From Dehalococcoidia bacterium (GTDB lineage Bacteria > Chloroflexota > Dehalococcoidia > Tepidiformales > Tepidiformaceae), in the NCBI GenBank assembly GCA_020432105.1, contig JAGQGZ010000007.1, positions 1 through 38,533 of the forward strand: a DNA stretch of 38,533 nucleotides, given 5' to 3'. A program made the translations under genes and the position numbers. The notes under the pieces were generated by a model that was not told the DNA's origin, ran no database searches, and saw only the letters and a program-made list of their open reading frames with translations. Positions 16,501-24,268 of this stretch are shown in pieces (positions within the stretch are counted from its first letter, which is position 1; every line of letters starts with the position of its first letter).

Positions 16501-16974
16501 AGCGCCGCTGGCAGGCGAGGCAATCTCGGCGATCCTTCCCTCCACTACCTCGATCTGCTCATCGAGCCCCTCATAGAACTGGAAGTGGGACCGTGGCCGT
16601 CCATCGTCCTCAAGGTCAGGGGGCACCCCCACCGGCGCCAGGAAGAACGTATCTGATCGCCCGTAGCGGACCGTCGCATCCAGGATCTCGCCTACACCGG
16701 TCGCCAGTTGCCGGCCTGTGATCTCCACCCGGTCGTCGTACAGTTCCCCGGTGAATCCCTGGCTGGAACTCAGGATCTCGATATCGAGATCGCGTGGGTT
16801 CTCCCCTTCCAGCGCGAACTTCAGCCCCAGGTCTCGGATGGCATCAGAGTAGATCGCTACGCTCGACATAAGCGCAGCCGAAAGGACCACCCCCACCATC
16901 ACCGTGGCCAGGAGCCGCCGATTCCCCATACTTCGACTGAAGACGAGCCGCAGGATAGCGAGAAATCGAGCCAA
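13579..16974 (-). CDS. Large FtsX-type ABC transporter permease (two FtsX domains)
   Basis: About 1131 residues from TTG 16974, which has GGGGAGG four bases upstream and gives a typical N-terminus (ARFLAILRLVFSRSMGNRRLL). The frame stays open to a TTG at 17007. The layout is an N-terminal membrane helix (about 15-40), a large extracytoplasmic domain, a first FtsX core (LVMVSNMLVERQVGEIALFKSRGAS with four helices), and three further membrane segments in a hinge. A second large external domain follows, then a C-terminal FtsX core (LEFAILRTMGFSTRQIFGLVSFEQIFVIVSGALVG). Such proteins form mechanotransmission-type exporters (MacB/LolCE-like) or envelope regulators with the ATPases encoded just downstream. 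The substrate is unknown. It is clearly homologous to the divergent permease at 17088. Confidence 0.9.
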   Translation of the reverse strand: MARFLAILRLVFSRSMGNRRLLATVMVGVVLSAALMSSVAIYSDAIRDLGLKFALEGENPRDLDIEILSSSQGFTGELYDDRVEITGRQLATGVGEILDATVRYGRSDTFFLAPVGVPPDLEDDGRPRSHFQFYEGLDEQIEVVEGRIAEIASPASGAPAVEVMLGAKAAVQLGVAVGDSFDLHPFWALGSEPVKVTVVGLIAPLDPDDPFWFGVADESRFIVTNTSWPTYAFFVPEETLTGALTTYLPDLRGSFWTYGLVDADKVNSRNAGGIVDSVKGMSAGLKAEILRTTVNTELPNTIESYEEKLFFTRLPLFALMVQIVGIVLYYLVMVSNMLVERQVGEIALFKSRGASTGQVMLIYFIEGAMLCLVGVVVGPLLAGTAISLLGLTPSFSGLSGGSTIAVNYSIWAILLAVVGVLLALAALLIPAYRATSNSIVNYKQSLARPPQQPAFLRYYLDLGLIVVGAFLFYQLRQQGSLVTDRLFGDLSADPLLLVTPTLFMLMIALVFLRLFPLVLRVASWAGRGLNGATIPLGLVHLVRSPLHYSRLILLLLLATAVGMFAAGFRATLEQSYDDRSAYEAGAPARLTYTRGGSPPDQFVSQVEETTNSEGVTPVARMSASYSDLATFTFVSSDLLAVRPGEFEQIAYWRNDFAGASLEELMGRLVPEEEEPAPEVGKIPAGNRYIGLWAKPPDLLTNPAFHGRMAVRVSDENKSLWEFTLFPVGEPDTGGWQFYAGALDDPESPRNQGSPDPAQELQLDAIFFRFTQAPTGDTRHVFLADALQTGKALPAEDEFGFADPTIVDEFEDVAGYATIGGVSQLRQPAVLSRVEEGRSDRYAAKLEFSVTDQGPQLFGFRPRSGADAMAVIVSEGFLEETGLERGDATLLYINRQYVNVVIAGSFSYFPTWDPNGREELVVANLDTIQDLAARVPVLATGAYPNEAWLPSADGMDLDPEALVLPGSSFAPEVTTEAGLREEAGSDPLVAASWEGILFLSFASVLLLTALGFVVYSFLTAQSRSLEFAILRTMGFSTRQIFGLVSFEQIFVIVSGALVGTFLGMPLSGLMIDFMGVNERGEDVIPPIVTQVSWSTVLTVYSLLAVVFVATIVALAILYSRLSVHRALRMGEL

Positions 16975-17063
16975 CGAGCCTCCCCAGCCGGGCAAGCCTA
17001 TCAGCAATCATTGGCGCCCAGCAAAGCACCCACGCCGGAGTGCCCCACGGCCTCCCCTGTCTG

Positions 17064-17069
17064 TAGGCT
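17064..17069 (+). promoter_or_regulatory. Possible -10 box for the plus-strand permease
   Basis: TAGGCT, about 19 bases before the CTG proposed as start of the plus-strand permease; GGGAG follows at 17077-17081. No convincing -35 is visible. The spacer between the two divergent permeases is only about 110 bp, so both promoters must lie in it. Confidence 0.2.
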
Positions 17070-17087
17070 ACGTGCCGGGAGCATGCC

Positions 17088-20000
17088 CTGAATCGCTTCG
17101 GTCCGTCCTGGCAAATCATCACCCAGCGCGCAGCGGCCAACTGGCGGTTGCTCAGCGTCCTCGCGCTTGGCATTGTCATCGCCTCCACCCTCCTTGCCGC
17201 CGCTCCCATCTATGCCCGCACTATGGGCGACCTCGGCCTCACCTTTGTCGTACGCGAAGACCTTGAATCCACCTCCGCCACCCGCATCCTCCTCCGCGAT
17301 GCCGAGATCGGCACATCCGATGGACAGGCCCTGTCCGATGCCATCGACGCCCGGATAGACGAACGCGCAGGCTGGTTCACCGGGTCCATCGCCCGCTACG
17401 AGCTTGGCGCTCGCTTCACCATCGCCGGCGAGACGGAGATCGAGCCCGTCTTCGGCCAGCCCTACCTCGAACTCCAGGCGTTCGAAGGGTACGAAGAGCA
17501 CGTCTCCATCGATGAAGGGCGTCTTCCCGCTCGCTCAGCTCCGGGTGCTCCCATCGAAGTCGCCATCTCCGCCGAGGGTGCCGAAGCCGCCGACCTCGCC
17601 CTTGGCGATACGGTCGTCCTCAGCGAACGCCTGGACGACTGCGAACAGGAGATTGTCGAAGGAGAGATGCCGGTCGTAACCCCCTGCCCGCCCGGCACGC
17701 CGACCGTCGAATTGCTCTACCAGTTGCAGGCTACGGTCGTCGCCATCGTCTCCCCCCTCGATGATGAATCCCCTGCCTGGCCCGGTGGCGCAAACGCCTT
17801 TTTCGCACCCCGCCGCGCCATCCCGGGCGCCGGCCCCCAGGTTCCCGCGTTCACCCATCCCGAGACCCTCACGCTCGACCTCGGCACTGCCCTCCCCGGC
17901 TATCGCGCCGATCTCAGCTGGCGCCTCGATGTCGATCCTGAGGCGATTTCCCGCGCAAATTACCGCCGCGCACTCGCGGATATCGAAGCCCTCCGCGATG
18001 ACCTTCTCCCGCTTGGTGCGCTCACCTTCAGCCCACTCGTTAACACGCTCGCCGAATTCGAGCGCGGCGAAAGCGTGAAGCAGACACCGCTCACCATCCT
18101 CCTCCTCCAGATCTCGGCCATTGCCCTCTTCTACGTCGGCCTCGTCTCCGCAATCGTGGTCGAACGTCAGTCCGATGAAGTGGCGCTCCTTCGCAGCCGC
18201 GGCGCAAGCGTCGCCCAGGTTCTTACCATCTACCTGGGCGAAGGCCTCCTCGTCGCTATCCCCACGCTCCTGGTTGCGCCCCTCCTCGCTACCATTGCCA
18301 CCTCCGCCCTTGGCCTCACCCCCGCCTTCAAAGACGTCAACGATGGCAACCTGCTGCCGGCTGTGCTCGTGCCCCAGGCATTCCTCTGGGCGCTTGCCGG
18401 AGTTACGCTCTCACTCCTTGCCGTTGTCGTTCCTGTCTTCTTCGTCGCCCGGCGCACGTCCGTCACCCAGAAACGGCAGGAAGCCCGGCCTTCTCCTTCC
18501 ATTCTCCAGCGCTACTATCTCGACCTCGCCCTCGCCGCCTTTGCCGGCGTCCTCCTTTGGGAACTCAACGAACGTGGCTCCGCCTTTGAGCCCAGCTCCA
18601 CCGGCGGCATCAGCTCCGATCCCATCCTCCTTGCTTCCCCAACCCTCATCATCGCTGCCGCTGCCGCCCTCGTCCTTCGCTTCTATCCCTTGATCCTGCG
18701 CGTTGCCACCCGCGGCCTCACCGCAGTCGCCGGAGTTACCGTCACCATCGGCCTCTGGCAACTCGTCCGCCGGCCTGGCCAGTACACCCGGCTCACCCTC
18801 CTCCTCATGATGGGCGTCGCCGTCGGCACCTTTGCCGCGAGTTACAGCAGCACCGCCGACCGGTCCTACCGCGACCGCGCTGCCTTCGCCGCCGGTACCG
18901 ACCTTCGTGCCCGCACCGCCGACCGCATCACGGCCCCAGGCAACACCCAGGACCATGAAGCCGACCTTGCCGCCATCGACGGCATCGACCTTGCCTCGCT
19001 CGTCTATCGCTCCGGCACCAGGACCGGTGCTGTCGGCAACTCCGGCCGCCAGGTCGTCATCCTCGGCGTTGACCCCACCGATGCCTCCACCATGCTCTTT
19101 TCCCGCGAAGACTTTGCCGACCAGAGCCTCCAGAGCCTGATGTTTCAGCTCCAGGGCGCGGATCAACTCCGTGGCCTCCCGGTTCCCGCCGGCGCCACCA
19201 GCGTTACCCTCTGGGTCAACTCAACGGTCTCCCGGGGCGACGTTTCGCTCTGGCTCCGGGTTCGCGATGCGAATGGCATCCACCGCCTCTTCAGCTTCGG
19301 AAAGCTCGACACCCCCGGCTGGCGCCTCATGGAGGCTCCACTCTCCACCGCCACCGTCACCCTCGCCGAACCAGCCACCGTACTCGGCATCCTCATGACC
19401 GAGCCTCCGAGCCGCTTCAACACGTTCCCCGATCCCGTCTACTTCGATGACCTCACTGCAGTCGGCCCCGGCGTTTCTGAGGTGCTCGACGACTTCGAGA
19501 CCATTCGCTGGGACAATCTACCCACCCTCGAAAACGCTTCCGATGAATATGAGCTGAGTTCCGATGAGGTCCAGTCGGGCACCCTCGCCGGCAAGTTCAC
19601 CTTCCGCCTCGGCGTCCAGAATGAACGTCGAGGGCTCTATGCTCTCGACGAAAACGTTCCGATTAGGATCCTCGCCAGCGACGAATTCACCAACCTCACG
19701 GGCATCTCTGCTGGCGGCCTCGGCACGCTCCGCCATGGCCAGGTACTCGTCCCCATCAGGGTCGTCGCCGGCTTCGAGCACTTCCCTACACTCCCCGGCG
19801 ACGATGGCCCCGCGATCGTCGTGAACCTCGACCAGTTCGCCTCCTGGGTCAACGCCTTCAACCCGTCCGGCGCGCCCAACGTCGAACCCAATGAGGCCTG
19901 GTTCAAGCTCTCTCCCACCGTCGACACCGAAGCCCTCGAAGACACCCTCAGCGCACCTCCCTGGCGAATGGGGCGCTTCGTCAACCATGCCTCCGAACTC

Positions 20001-20453
20001 GACACCATCCAGCGCAACCCCCTCCTCACCGCCGGCGGCGCGGGCATCCTTCTGGTCAGCTTTGTTGGCGTCCTCGTGCTCATCGGCGCTGCCTTCCTCG
20101 TTTCCCTCTGGACTGCGGTCGAACGGCGCCGCACCGAGTTCGCCGTACTCCGCGCTATGGGCATCTCCCGCGGCCAACTCCTCCGCCTGCTCACCTTCGA
20201 ATACGCCCTCGTCAGCATCGTCGGTGTCGTCGTCGGCGCCTACCTCGGCCTCCTTGTCGGCCGCCAGATGCTCTCGTTCCTCGACGTTACGGAAGCGGGC
20301 AATCGCGTCGAGCCATCCTTCATTCTCCAGACCGACTGGTCCATGGTCGCCGGCGGCGGTGGCGTCGTAGCCGCCGTCTTCATCCTCGCGCTCCTCTTCG
20401 CCGTCCGCATCATTGCTCGCACCACCGATGCCCAGGCCCTCCGCAATGACTAG
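17088..20453 (+). CDS. Large FtsX-type ABC transporter permease (two FtsX domains), non-standard start likely
   Basis: The nearest standard start is TTG 17148 (1101 residues), but it would begin inside the first membrane helix. Homology to the divergent paralogue (pattern I-x8-N-x-R-L-L, then V-x7-L) extends upstream to residues LNRFGPSWQIITQRAAANWR. A CTG at 17088, with GGGAG six bases before, fits best as start; a TAG blocks the frame at 17064. The protein has an N-terminal helix, a long external domain and an FtsX core (VERQSDEVALLRSRGASVAQVL) with further helices. A second external domain and a C-terminal FtsX core (RRTEFAVLRAMGISRGQLLRLL) complete it. No ATPase follows, so it presumably uses one of the two ATPases of the minus-strand operon. 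The stop interlocks with the deacetylase stop (CTAG). Confidence 0.88.
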   Translation: MNRFGPSWQIITQRAAANWRLLSVLALGIVIASTLLAAAPIYARTMGDLGLTFVVREDLESTSATRILLRDAEIGTSDGQALSDAIDARIDERAGWFTGSIARYELGARFTIAGETEIEPVFGQPYLELQAFEGYEEHVSIDEGRLPARSAPGAPIEVAISAEGAEAADLALGDTVVLSERLDDCEQEIVEGEMPVVTPCPPGTPTVELLYQLQATVVAIVSPLDDESPAWPGGANAFFAPRRAIPGAGPQVPAFTHPETLTLDLGTALPGYRADLSWRLDVDPEAISRANYRRALADIEALRDDLLPLGALTFSPLVNTLAEFERGESVKQTPLTILLLQISAIALFYVGLVSAIVVERQSDEVALLRSRGASVAQVLTIYLGEGLLVAIPTLLVAPLLATIATSALGLTPAFKDVNDGNLLPAVLVPQAFLWALAGVTLSLLAVVVPVFFVARRTSVTQKRQEARPSPSILQRYYLDLALAAFAGVLLWELNERGSAFEPSSTGGISSDPILLASPTLIIAAAAALVLRFYPLILRVATRGLTAVAGVTVTIGLWQLVRRPGQYTRLTLLLMMGVAVGTFAASYSSTADRSYRDRAAFAAGTDLRARTADRITAPGNTQDHEADLAAIDGIDLASLVYRSGTRTGAVGNSGRQVVILGVDPTDASTMLFSREDFADQSLQSLMFQLQGADQLRGLPVPAGATSVTLWVNSTVSRGDVSLWLRVRDANGIHRLFSFGKLDTPGWRLMEAPLSTATVTLAEPATVLGILMTEPPSRFNTFPDPVYFDDLTAVGPGVSEVLDDFETIRWDNLPTLENASDEYELSSDEVQSGTLAGKFTFRLGVQNERRGLYALDENVPIRILASDEFTNLTGISAGGLGTLRHGQVLVPIRVVAGFEHFPTLPGDDGPAIVVNLDQFASWVNAFNPSGAPNVEPNEAWFKLSPTVDTEALEDTLSAPPWRMGRFVNHASELDTIQRNPLLTAGGAGILLVSFVGVLVLIGAAFLVSLWTAVERRRTEFAVLRAMGISRGQLLRLLTFEYALVSIVGVVVGAYLGLLVGRQMLSFLDVTEAGNRVEPSFILQTDWSMVAGGGGVVAAVFILALLFAVRIIARTTDAQALRND

Positions 20454-21472
20454 CGGACGCTGAGCAGTTCACCCAGCGTTACCGGCTCCAGGCCCCGCGC
20501 CTTCAGTCCCGCCACTATCGCTGGCAGTGCCTCCAGCGTGTTGTACCCACCAAGGTGCATGAGCACGATCGTGCCGCCCTTCGCTCCGTTCACCACCTTG
20601 TCCACCATCTGCTGGGTCGTTGGTCCGCCATCCGCTTCCGGTAGCCAGTCGATTGTGTCGATGTCCCACATGATCGTGTACGCATACCCGGCGGCGCCTA
20701 CCGCCGACAGCACATGATCGTCAACGGCACCGAACGGCGGGCGAAAGAACGGTCGCGGGTTCAACGCCGTATGGGCCGCGATCGCCGCTTCCGTCGTCGA
20801 CAGTTCATCGGCGATCCCGGCTGCGGAGAGGTCCCGGAAGTCCGGGTGCGAGTAGCTGTGGTTCCCCAGGGCGAACTGGCCCCCGTGCTGATCCACCAGC
20901 GCCAGCACCTGCCTGCCGACATCCGTGTTCACGCTTTCCAGTAGCGAGCCGGTCGGGAAGATCGTCGCCCGAACGTCGTTGTCGATGAGGAACTGCATGA
21001 TCGCCAGCGCCGGCGCCACCCGTCCCCCCATGTCAAACGTAAGTGCCACGACGTTCGAATCTCGTGGCCCGTGGTCCACGCGCAGGCTCGGTCCCGACGG
21101 CACCGACGTTGCGGTGGGCGTCGGCGTATTCGGAATAAAGATCACGGCCCCAACTGCGATGTCCGTCACATCGTCGATCGCGTTCAGCGTGACCAGCGTC
21201 TCGACCGTCGTCCCAAAACGCTGGGCCAGCGAGAACAGCGTGTCACCAGCCTGCACCGTGTACGCGAACGCATCCGGCGGACCCTCGCGAACGACTCCCG
21301 GGACGTATTGCGATCCGGGTGTCGGTGATGGCTCCTGGGTCAGCGGCGCAATGGCAACATCGGTAGCGGTCGCCGGGCGCGATTCATCAACGCAGCCAGC
21401 GGCCAGGACCGCTGCCACTGCGGCCAAACCCACCGCAATCGCTATCCCGAAGCGATACATAAAATTGTACAT
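20450..21472 (-). CDS. Lipoprotein with LysM domain and NodB polysaccharide deacetylase domain
   Basis: 340 residues. The lipoprotein signal ends at Cys27 (VLAAGC). After a short linker come a LysM domain (about 70-115, YTVQAGDTLFSLAQRFGTTVETLVTLN and VIFIPN) and a NodB-type deacetylase domain (about 140-338). Motifs are TFD147-M148-G, H205-S-Y-S-H209, R244-P-P-F and L-M-H306. Members remove acetyl groups from peptidoglycan or chitin-like glycans outside the membrane; LysM would tether it to the wall. In motif 1 the second Asp, a usual metal ligand, is Met, so metal binding is changed or lost; TFDAG-type variants also occur in the family. A TACACT box lies six bases before the ATG. Confidence 0.9.
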   Translation of the reverse strand: MYNFMYRFGIAIAVGLAAVAAVLAAGCVDESRPATATDVAIAPLTQEPSPTPGSQYVPGVVREGPPDAFAYTVQAGDTLFSLAQRFGTTVETLVTLNAIDDVTDIAVGAVIFIPNTPTPTATSVPSGPSLRVDHGPRDSNVVALTFDMGGRVAPALAIMQFLIDNDVRATIFPTGSLLESVNTDVGRQVLALVDQHGGQFALGNHSYSHPDFRDLSAAGIADELSTTEAAIAAHTALNPRPFFRPPFGAVDDHVLSAVGAAGYAYTIMWDIDTIDWLPEADGGPTTQQMVDKVVNGAKGGTIVLMHLGGYNTLEALPAIVAGLKARGLEPVTLGELLSVR

Positions 21473-21478
21473 AGATCG

Positions 21479-21484
21479 AGTGTA
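21479..21484 (-). promoter_or_regulatory. TACACT box 6 nt before ATG (leaderless-type start)
   Basis: On the minus strand TACACT, then six bases (CGATCT), then the ATG of the LysM-deacetylase at 21472. No ribosome-binding site precedes the ATG. Same geometry as at 7345. Confidence 0.45.
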
Positions 21485-21511
21485 GGGCCGCCGCTGTCGC
21501 GAAGCGAAAAC

Positions 21512-22294
21512 CTACCGGGCGGGCCCCGAAATAGTCACGCCTCCATCCACCGGCAGCACCACTCCCGTCACGTAACGCGCTTCCTCCGAACACAGGTATA
21601 GCGCCGCATAGCCGATATCCCAGCCCGTGCCCTCTACCTTCAGCAACGAAGCATTCTTCCGCCGCTCCCGCAGTTCGTCTGCCATCCCTGCCGCATACAC
21701 CATCGGCGTATACACCGGTCCCGGCGCAATACAATTCACCCGGATCCCATCCTTCGCATGGTCCACCGCCATGCTCCGCGTCAGGGCAATCACCGCCCCC
21801 TTCGACGTTCCATATGCCGTCAAGCCTCTTGGTCGCAGCGCCGCGATCGATGCAATGTTCACGATCGCCCCACCCTCACCGCTCTCGATCATTGCCGGTA
21901 TCGCCGCCCGGCTCGCGAGCATCATGCCCTTCACGTTGACCGCCATCACCAGGTCCCACTCATCCTCCGAAATGTCCAGTACCGTCCCCCGGCTACCGAT
22001 ACCCACGTTGTTGTCCAGGATGTCGAGCCGCCCGTACCGCTCAATGGCCGCACCGACCATCGCCCTGCACTGCTCGCCGCTCGTCACGTCCGCCACGAAA
22101 CTGCTCGCCGTGCCGCCCTCACCTGCGATCATCTCCACCGTCGTCTCTGCCGCCCCGGCATTTGCGTCCACGCACAGCACCTTCGCCCCTTCCCGCCCAA
22201 ACAGGATCGCCGCCGCCCTCCCGTTGCCGATTCCCTCGTTTCGCGAACCGGCCCCGGTCACTATCGCCACTTTCCCCGCCAGCCGGCCGGTCAT
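21512..22294 (-). CDS. Short-chain dehydrogenase/reductase (SDR)
   Basis: 260 residues from ATG 22294, which overlaps the cupin stop as ATGA and has GGAGG at the ideal seven bases; an ATG two codons earlier (22300) would have only one base of spacing. Classical SDR motifs: nucleotide-binding TGAGSRNEGIG (13-23), DNNVG (a variant of NNAG), catalytic Ser149, Tyr161 and Lys165, and a C-terminal PVDGG. An insertion (SRNE) in the glycine loop fits the TGAGSGIG-like divergent members. NAD(P)-dependent oxidation or reduction of a hydroxy/keto group is expected; Asp43 after beta2 suggests NAD. It forms a two-gene unit with the cupin protein. Confidence 0.93.
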   Translation of the reverse strand: MTGRLAGKVAIVTGAGSRNEGIGNGRAAAILFGREGAKVLCVDANAGAAETTVEMIAGEGGTASSFVADVTSGEQCRAMVGAAIERYGRLDILDNNVGIGSRGTVLDISEDEWDLVMAVNVKGMMLASRAAIPAMIESGEGGAIVNIASIAALRPRGLTAYGTSKGAVIALTRSMAVDHAKDGIRVNCIAPGPVYTPMVYAAGMADELRERRKNASLLKVEGTGWDIGYAALYLCSEEARYVTGVVLPVDGGVTISGPAR

Positions 22295-22662
22295 CGCCAT
22301 GCCTCCACGTCAAGGTCCTCCGGTACGGTGATGAAGAGACTTCGTCGCGGCCCCTCGATTTCGCGGGTGATGTGCCCCTGCCCCGTCGTATCGTCTGCCA
22401 GCATGATCTCGCCGGGCCCGAAGCGCTGCTTCGTGCCATCCCCACATTCCACCTCCACGATCCCCGCCAGCGTCACCACGAACTGCCTCCGGGGTGCGGG
22501 GTGATAGTCCAAGAGGCCATCCGCCGGCGTTTCCCTGAAGATCACCGAATCGGCCGCCACCGGTTGCGATAGAGACCCGTAGCGGGAGGCCCCCAACGGC
22601 ACATCCAGTTCCTCAAAATGGGATTCGTTATCATCGCCGGTAAATATCCGTACGACCCGCAT
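22291..22662 (-). CDS. Cupin-fold protein
   Basis: 123 residues from ATG 22662 with GGAGG seven bases upstream; a longer frame exists but lacks these signals. The central region (DYHPAPRRQFVVTLAGIVEVECGDGTKQRFGPGEIMLADDTTGQGH) is a single small beta-barrel cupin. The first motif is reduced (H-P-A-P-R-R-Q) and the second is GPGEIMLADDTTGQGH with one His. Metal binding is possible but not complete. Proteins of this kind are dioxygenases, isomerases or ligand-binding regulators. It is translationally coupled to the SDR downstream and divergent from the MBL-fold gene, suggesting a small catabolic unit. Confidence 0.75.
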   Translation of the reverse strand: MRVVRIFTGDDNESHFEELDVPLGASRYGSLSQPVAADSVIFRETPADGLLDYHPAPRRQFVVTLAGIVEVECGDGTKQRFGPGEIMLADDTTGQGHITREIEGPRRSLFITVPEDLDVEAWR

Positions 22663-22727
22663 GTGCCACCTCCATCTGCCGGGGCATTGTGCGAGGCGGC
22701 GGCCCAACTCCACAAGTAGAGGTGCCC

Positions 22728-23528
22728 GTGCTCAAGACTACCGTCGGCCAGATCGAAGTTATCGCCCTCGTCGACTCCATCGAGGCTTATCCTTCCGTCG
22801 CCGTCTACCCCGAAGCGGGCGACCGTATCGCGTCCTACCGCCAGCATCTCGACAGCGACGGCAACGTCCCCCTCACCTTCGGTTGCTACGCCCTCCGCGA
22901 TGGTGCTTCTACCGTTCTCGTCGATACAGGCTGGGGCCCCGAACACGACGGTCGCCTCATGGTCGAACTTCGCGAGGCCGGCATTACCCCCGCCGAAGTC
23001 AGCCACGTCCTCTTCACTCACCTCCACGGCGACCACACCGGCTGGAACATCGACCGCACCAGCGGCAAGCCGAATTTCCCTCGCGCCACCTACCTCGTCC
23101 CGGCTGGCGACTGGGCCCACTACAGCAAACAGGATCCACCCTCCGCCTCCTTCCAGCGCGACGTCGTCCCCCTCCACGACTCCGGCCAGATGGAACTGAT
23201 CGAGGGCGAACGGACAATCACCTCCGGTATCACCGCGGTTCCCACGCCGGGCCATACGCCGGGTCATACCAGTGCCACCATTGTCTCCGGTACCGAACGT
23301 GGCTATGTCCTCGGCGACGTCGTCATCTCACCCGTGGACCTTGCTGAGCCGGACTGGCCCAACCGTTTCGATTGGGACGACGATATTGCCCGCGCCACCC
23401 GCAACAGCGTCCTGGCTGCGCTCGACGACAGTACCCTGATCGCCGCCAGCCACCTCCCCGACCAGGGCATCGGCCACTTCCTGACCGGGAGCGGTAAGCG
23501 TTCCTGGCGGGGCTACCGGCCGTCATGA
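22728..23528 (+). CDS. Metallo-beta-lactamase-fold hydrolase
   Basis: 266 residues from GTG 22728, chosen because AGAGG lies five bases upstream; the frame continues to a GTG at 22689. The metal-binding motif H98-L-H100-G-D102-H103 (FTHLHGDHTGW), a further His in TPGHTPGHT, Asp in VLGDVV and a final His in AASHLPD make a complete binuclear site. This group includes lactonases (AttM/AiiA-like), glyoxalase II and related hydrolases. The N-terminal strand VIALVDSIEAYPSVAVYP resembles the quorum-sensing lactonase-like branch, but that is only suggestive. The downstream gene overlaps as ATGA. Confidence 0.9.
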   Translation: MLKTTVGQIEVIALVDSIEAYPSVAVYPEAGDRIASYRQHLDSDGNVPLTFGCYALRDGASTVLVDTGWGPEHDGRLMVELREAGITPAEVSHVLFTHLHGDHTGWNIDRTSGKPNFPRATYLVPAGDWAHYSKQDPPSASFQRDVVPLHDSGQMELIEGERTITSGITAVPTPGHTPGHTSATIVSGTERGYVLGDVVISPVDLAEPDWPNRFDWDDDIARATRNSVLAALDDSTLIAASHLPDQGIGHFLTGSGKRSWRGYRPS

Positions 23529-24268
23529 ATTCGCAGGGCCCCGCCGCCAGCTTCGCCGCGCCCGTCGAAGCGCCGCGACGGTCCCGATCATGGCTCATAC
23601 CGGCTGCCCTCTTCGCCGCCCTCGTGGCGATGCTTGTGGCAGTCCTCGTTATCGCCCGACAGGCAAACGATGACGGCACCCCTCCGCGGCCCGGTGAGTT
23701 CCTCGTGCCTGCCCCCATCTTCCCTACCGTCCCTTACGACATCCAGCAGCGATCAGCCGCCGGCAACGTCACCGTTTCTGCCGCCGACGGCGCCACCTTC
23801 GATGTCAACCTCGACGCCGTTCCTGTCGAGATCCTCGAACCGATCACCATTAGCGACATTGCCCCGGGTCAGGGTGTCAACGTCATCGCCCGCCCGAATG
23901 CCGTCCGCAACTTTGTCATCACCTCTATCGTCGTCCTCAACGACGGAGCCACACTCCTGCCCGGTGACGCCGGGTATCGCTCCCCGGCCGGTTTCCAGGG
24001 TTGGGAGGCTGGCCGCGACCAGGAGCTGCGTCCGGTCCTTGCCGGCATCGTCGTTGATGCATCCGCCGATGAATTCGTTATCAGTACGGCCGTCGGAGAA
24101 GTCACGCTGCGCCTCGTCGAGACGGGTGGAGCCGCTCCTCCCGCTATCTACCGGCTCCGCGAAGACCCCGCCCTCCAGATCGACGCCGGGGACCGCCTCG
24201 CCCTCGCTGGCATCGAGGATGGCGACCCCGAAACCGCGAAGGCTGCCCTCGTCCAGCCCGCCAACTAA
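23525..24268 (+). CDS. Single-pass membrane protein with two OB-like repeats, unknown function
   Basis: 247 residues, ATG overlapping the upstream stop. After a short Ala/Pro/Arg-rich N-terminus there is one membrane helix (about 23-43, SWLIPAALFAALVAMLVAVLVIA), so the rest is outside. Two related beta-rich units follow: about 75-140 (GNVTVSAADGATFDVNLDAVPVEI, then DIAPGQGVNVIAR) and about 168-235 (LAGIVVDASADEFVISTAVGEVTLRLV, then DAGDRLALAGIED). This pattern resembles DUF5666-type domains of high-GC bacteria but is not conclusive. It is coupled to the metallo-hydrolase. Its stop interlocks with the convergent dehydrogenase stop (CTAA at 24265). Confidence 0.7.
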   Translation: MNSQGPAASFAAPVEAPRRSRSWLIPAALFAALVAMLVAVLVIARQANDDGTPPRPGEFLVPAPIFPTVPYDIQQRSAAGNVTVSAADGATFDVNLDAVPVEILEPITISDIAPGQGVNVIARPNAVRNFVITSIVVLNDGATLLPGDAGYRSPAGFQGWEAGRDQELRPVLAGIVVDASADEFVISTAVGEVTLRLVETGGAAPPAIYRLREDPALQIDAGDRLALAGIEDGDPETAKAALVQPAN

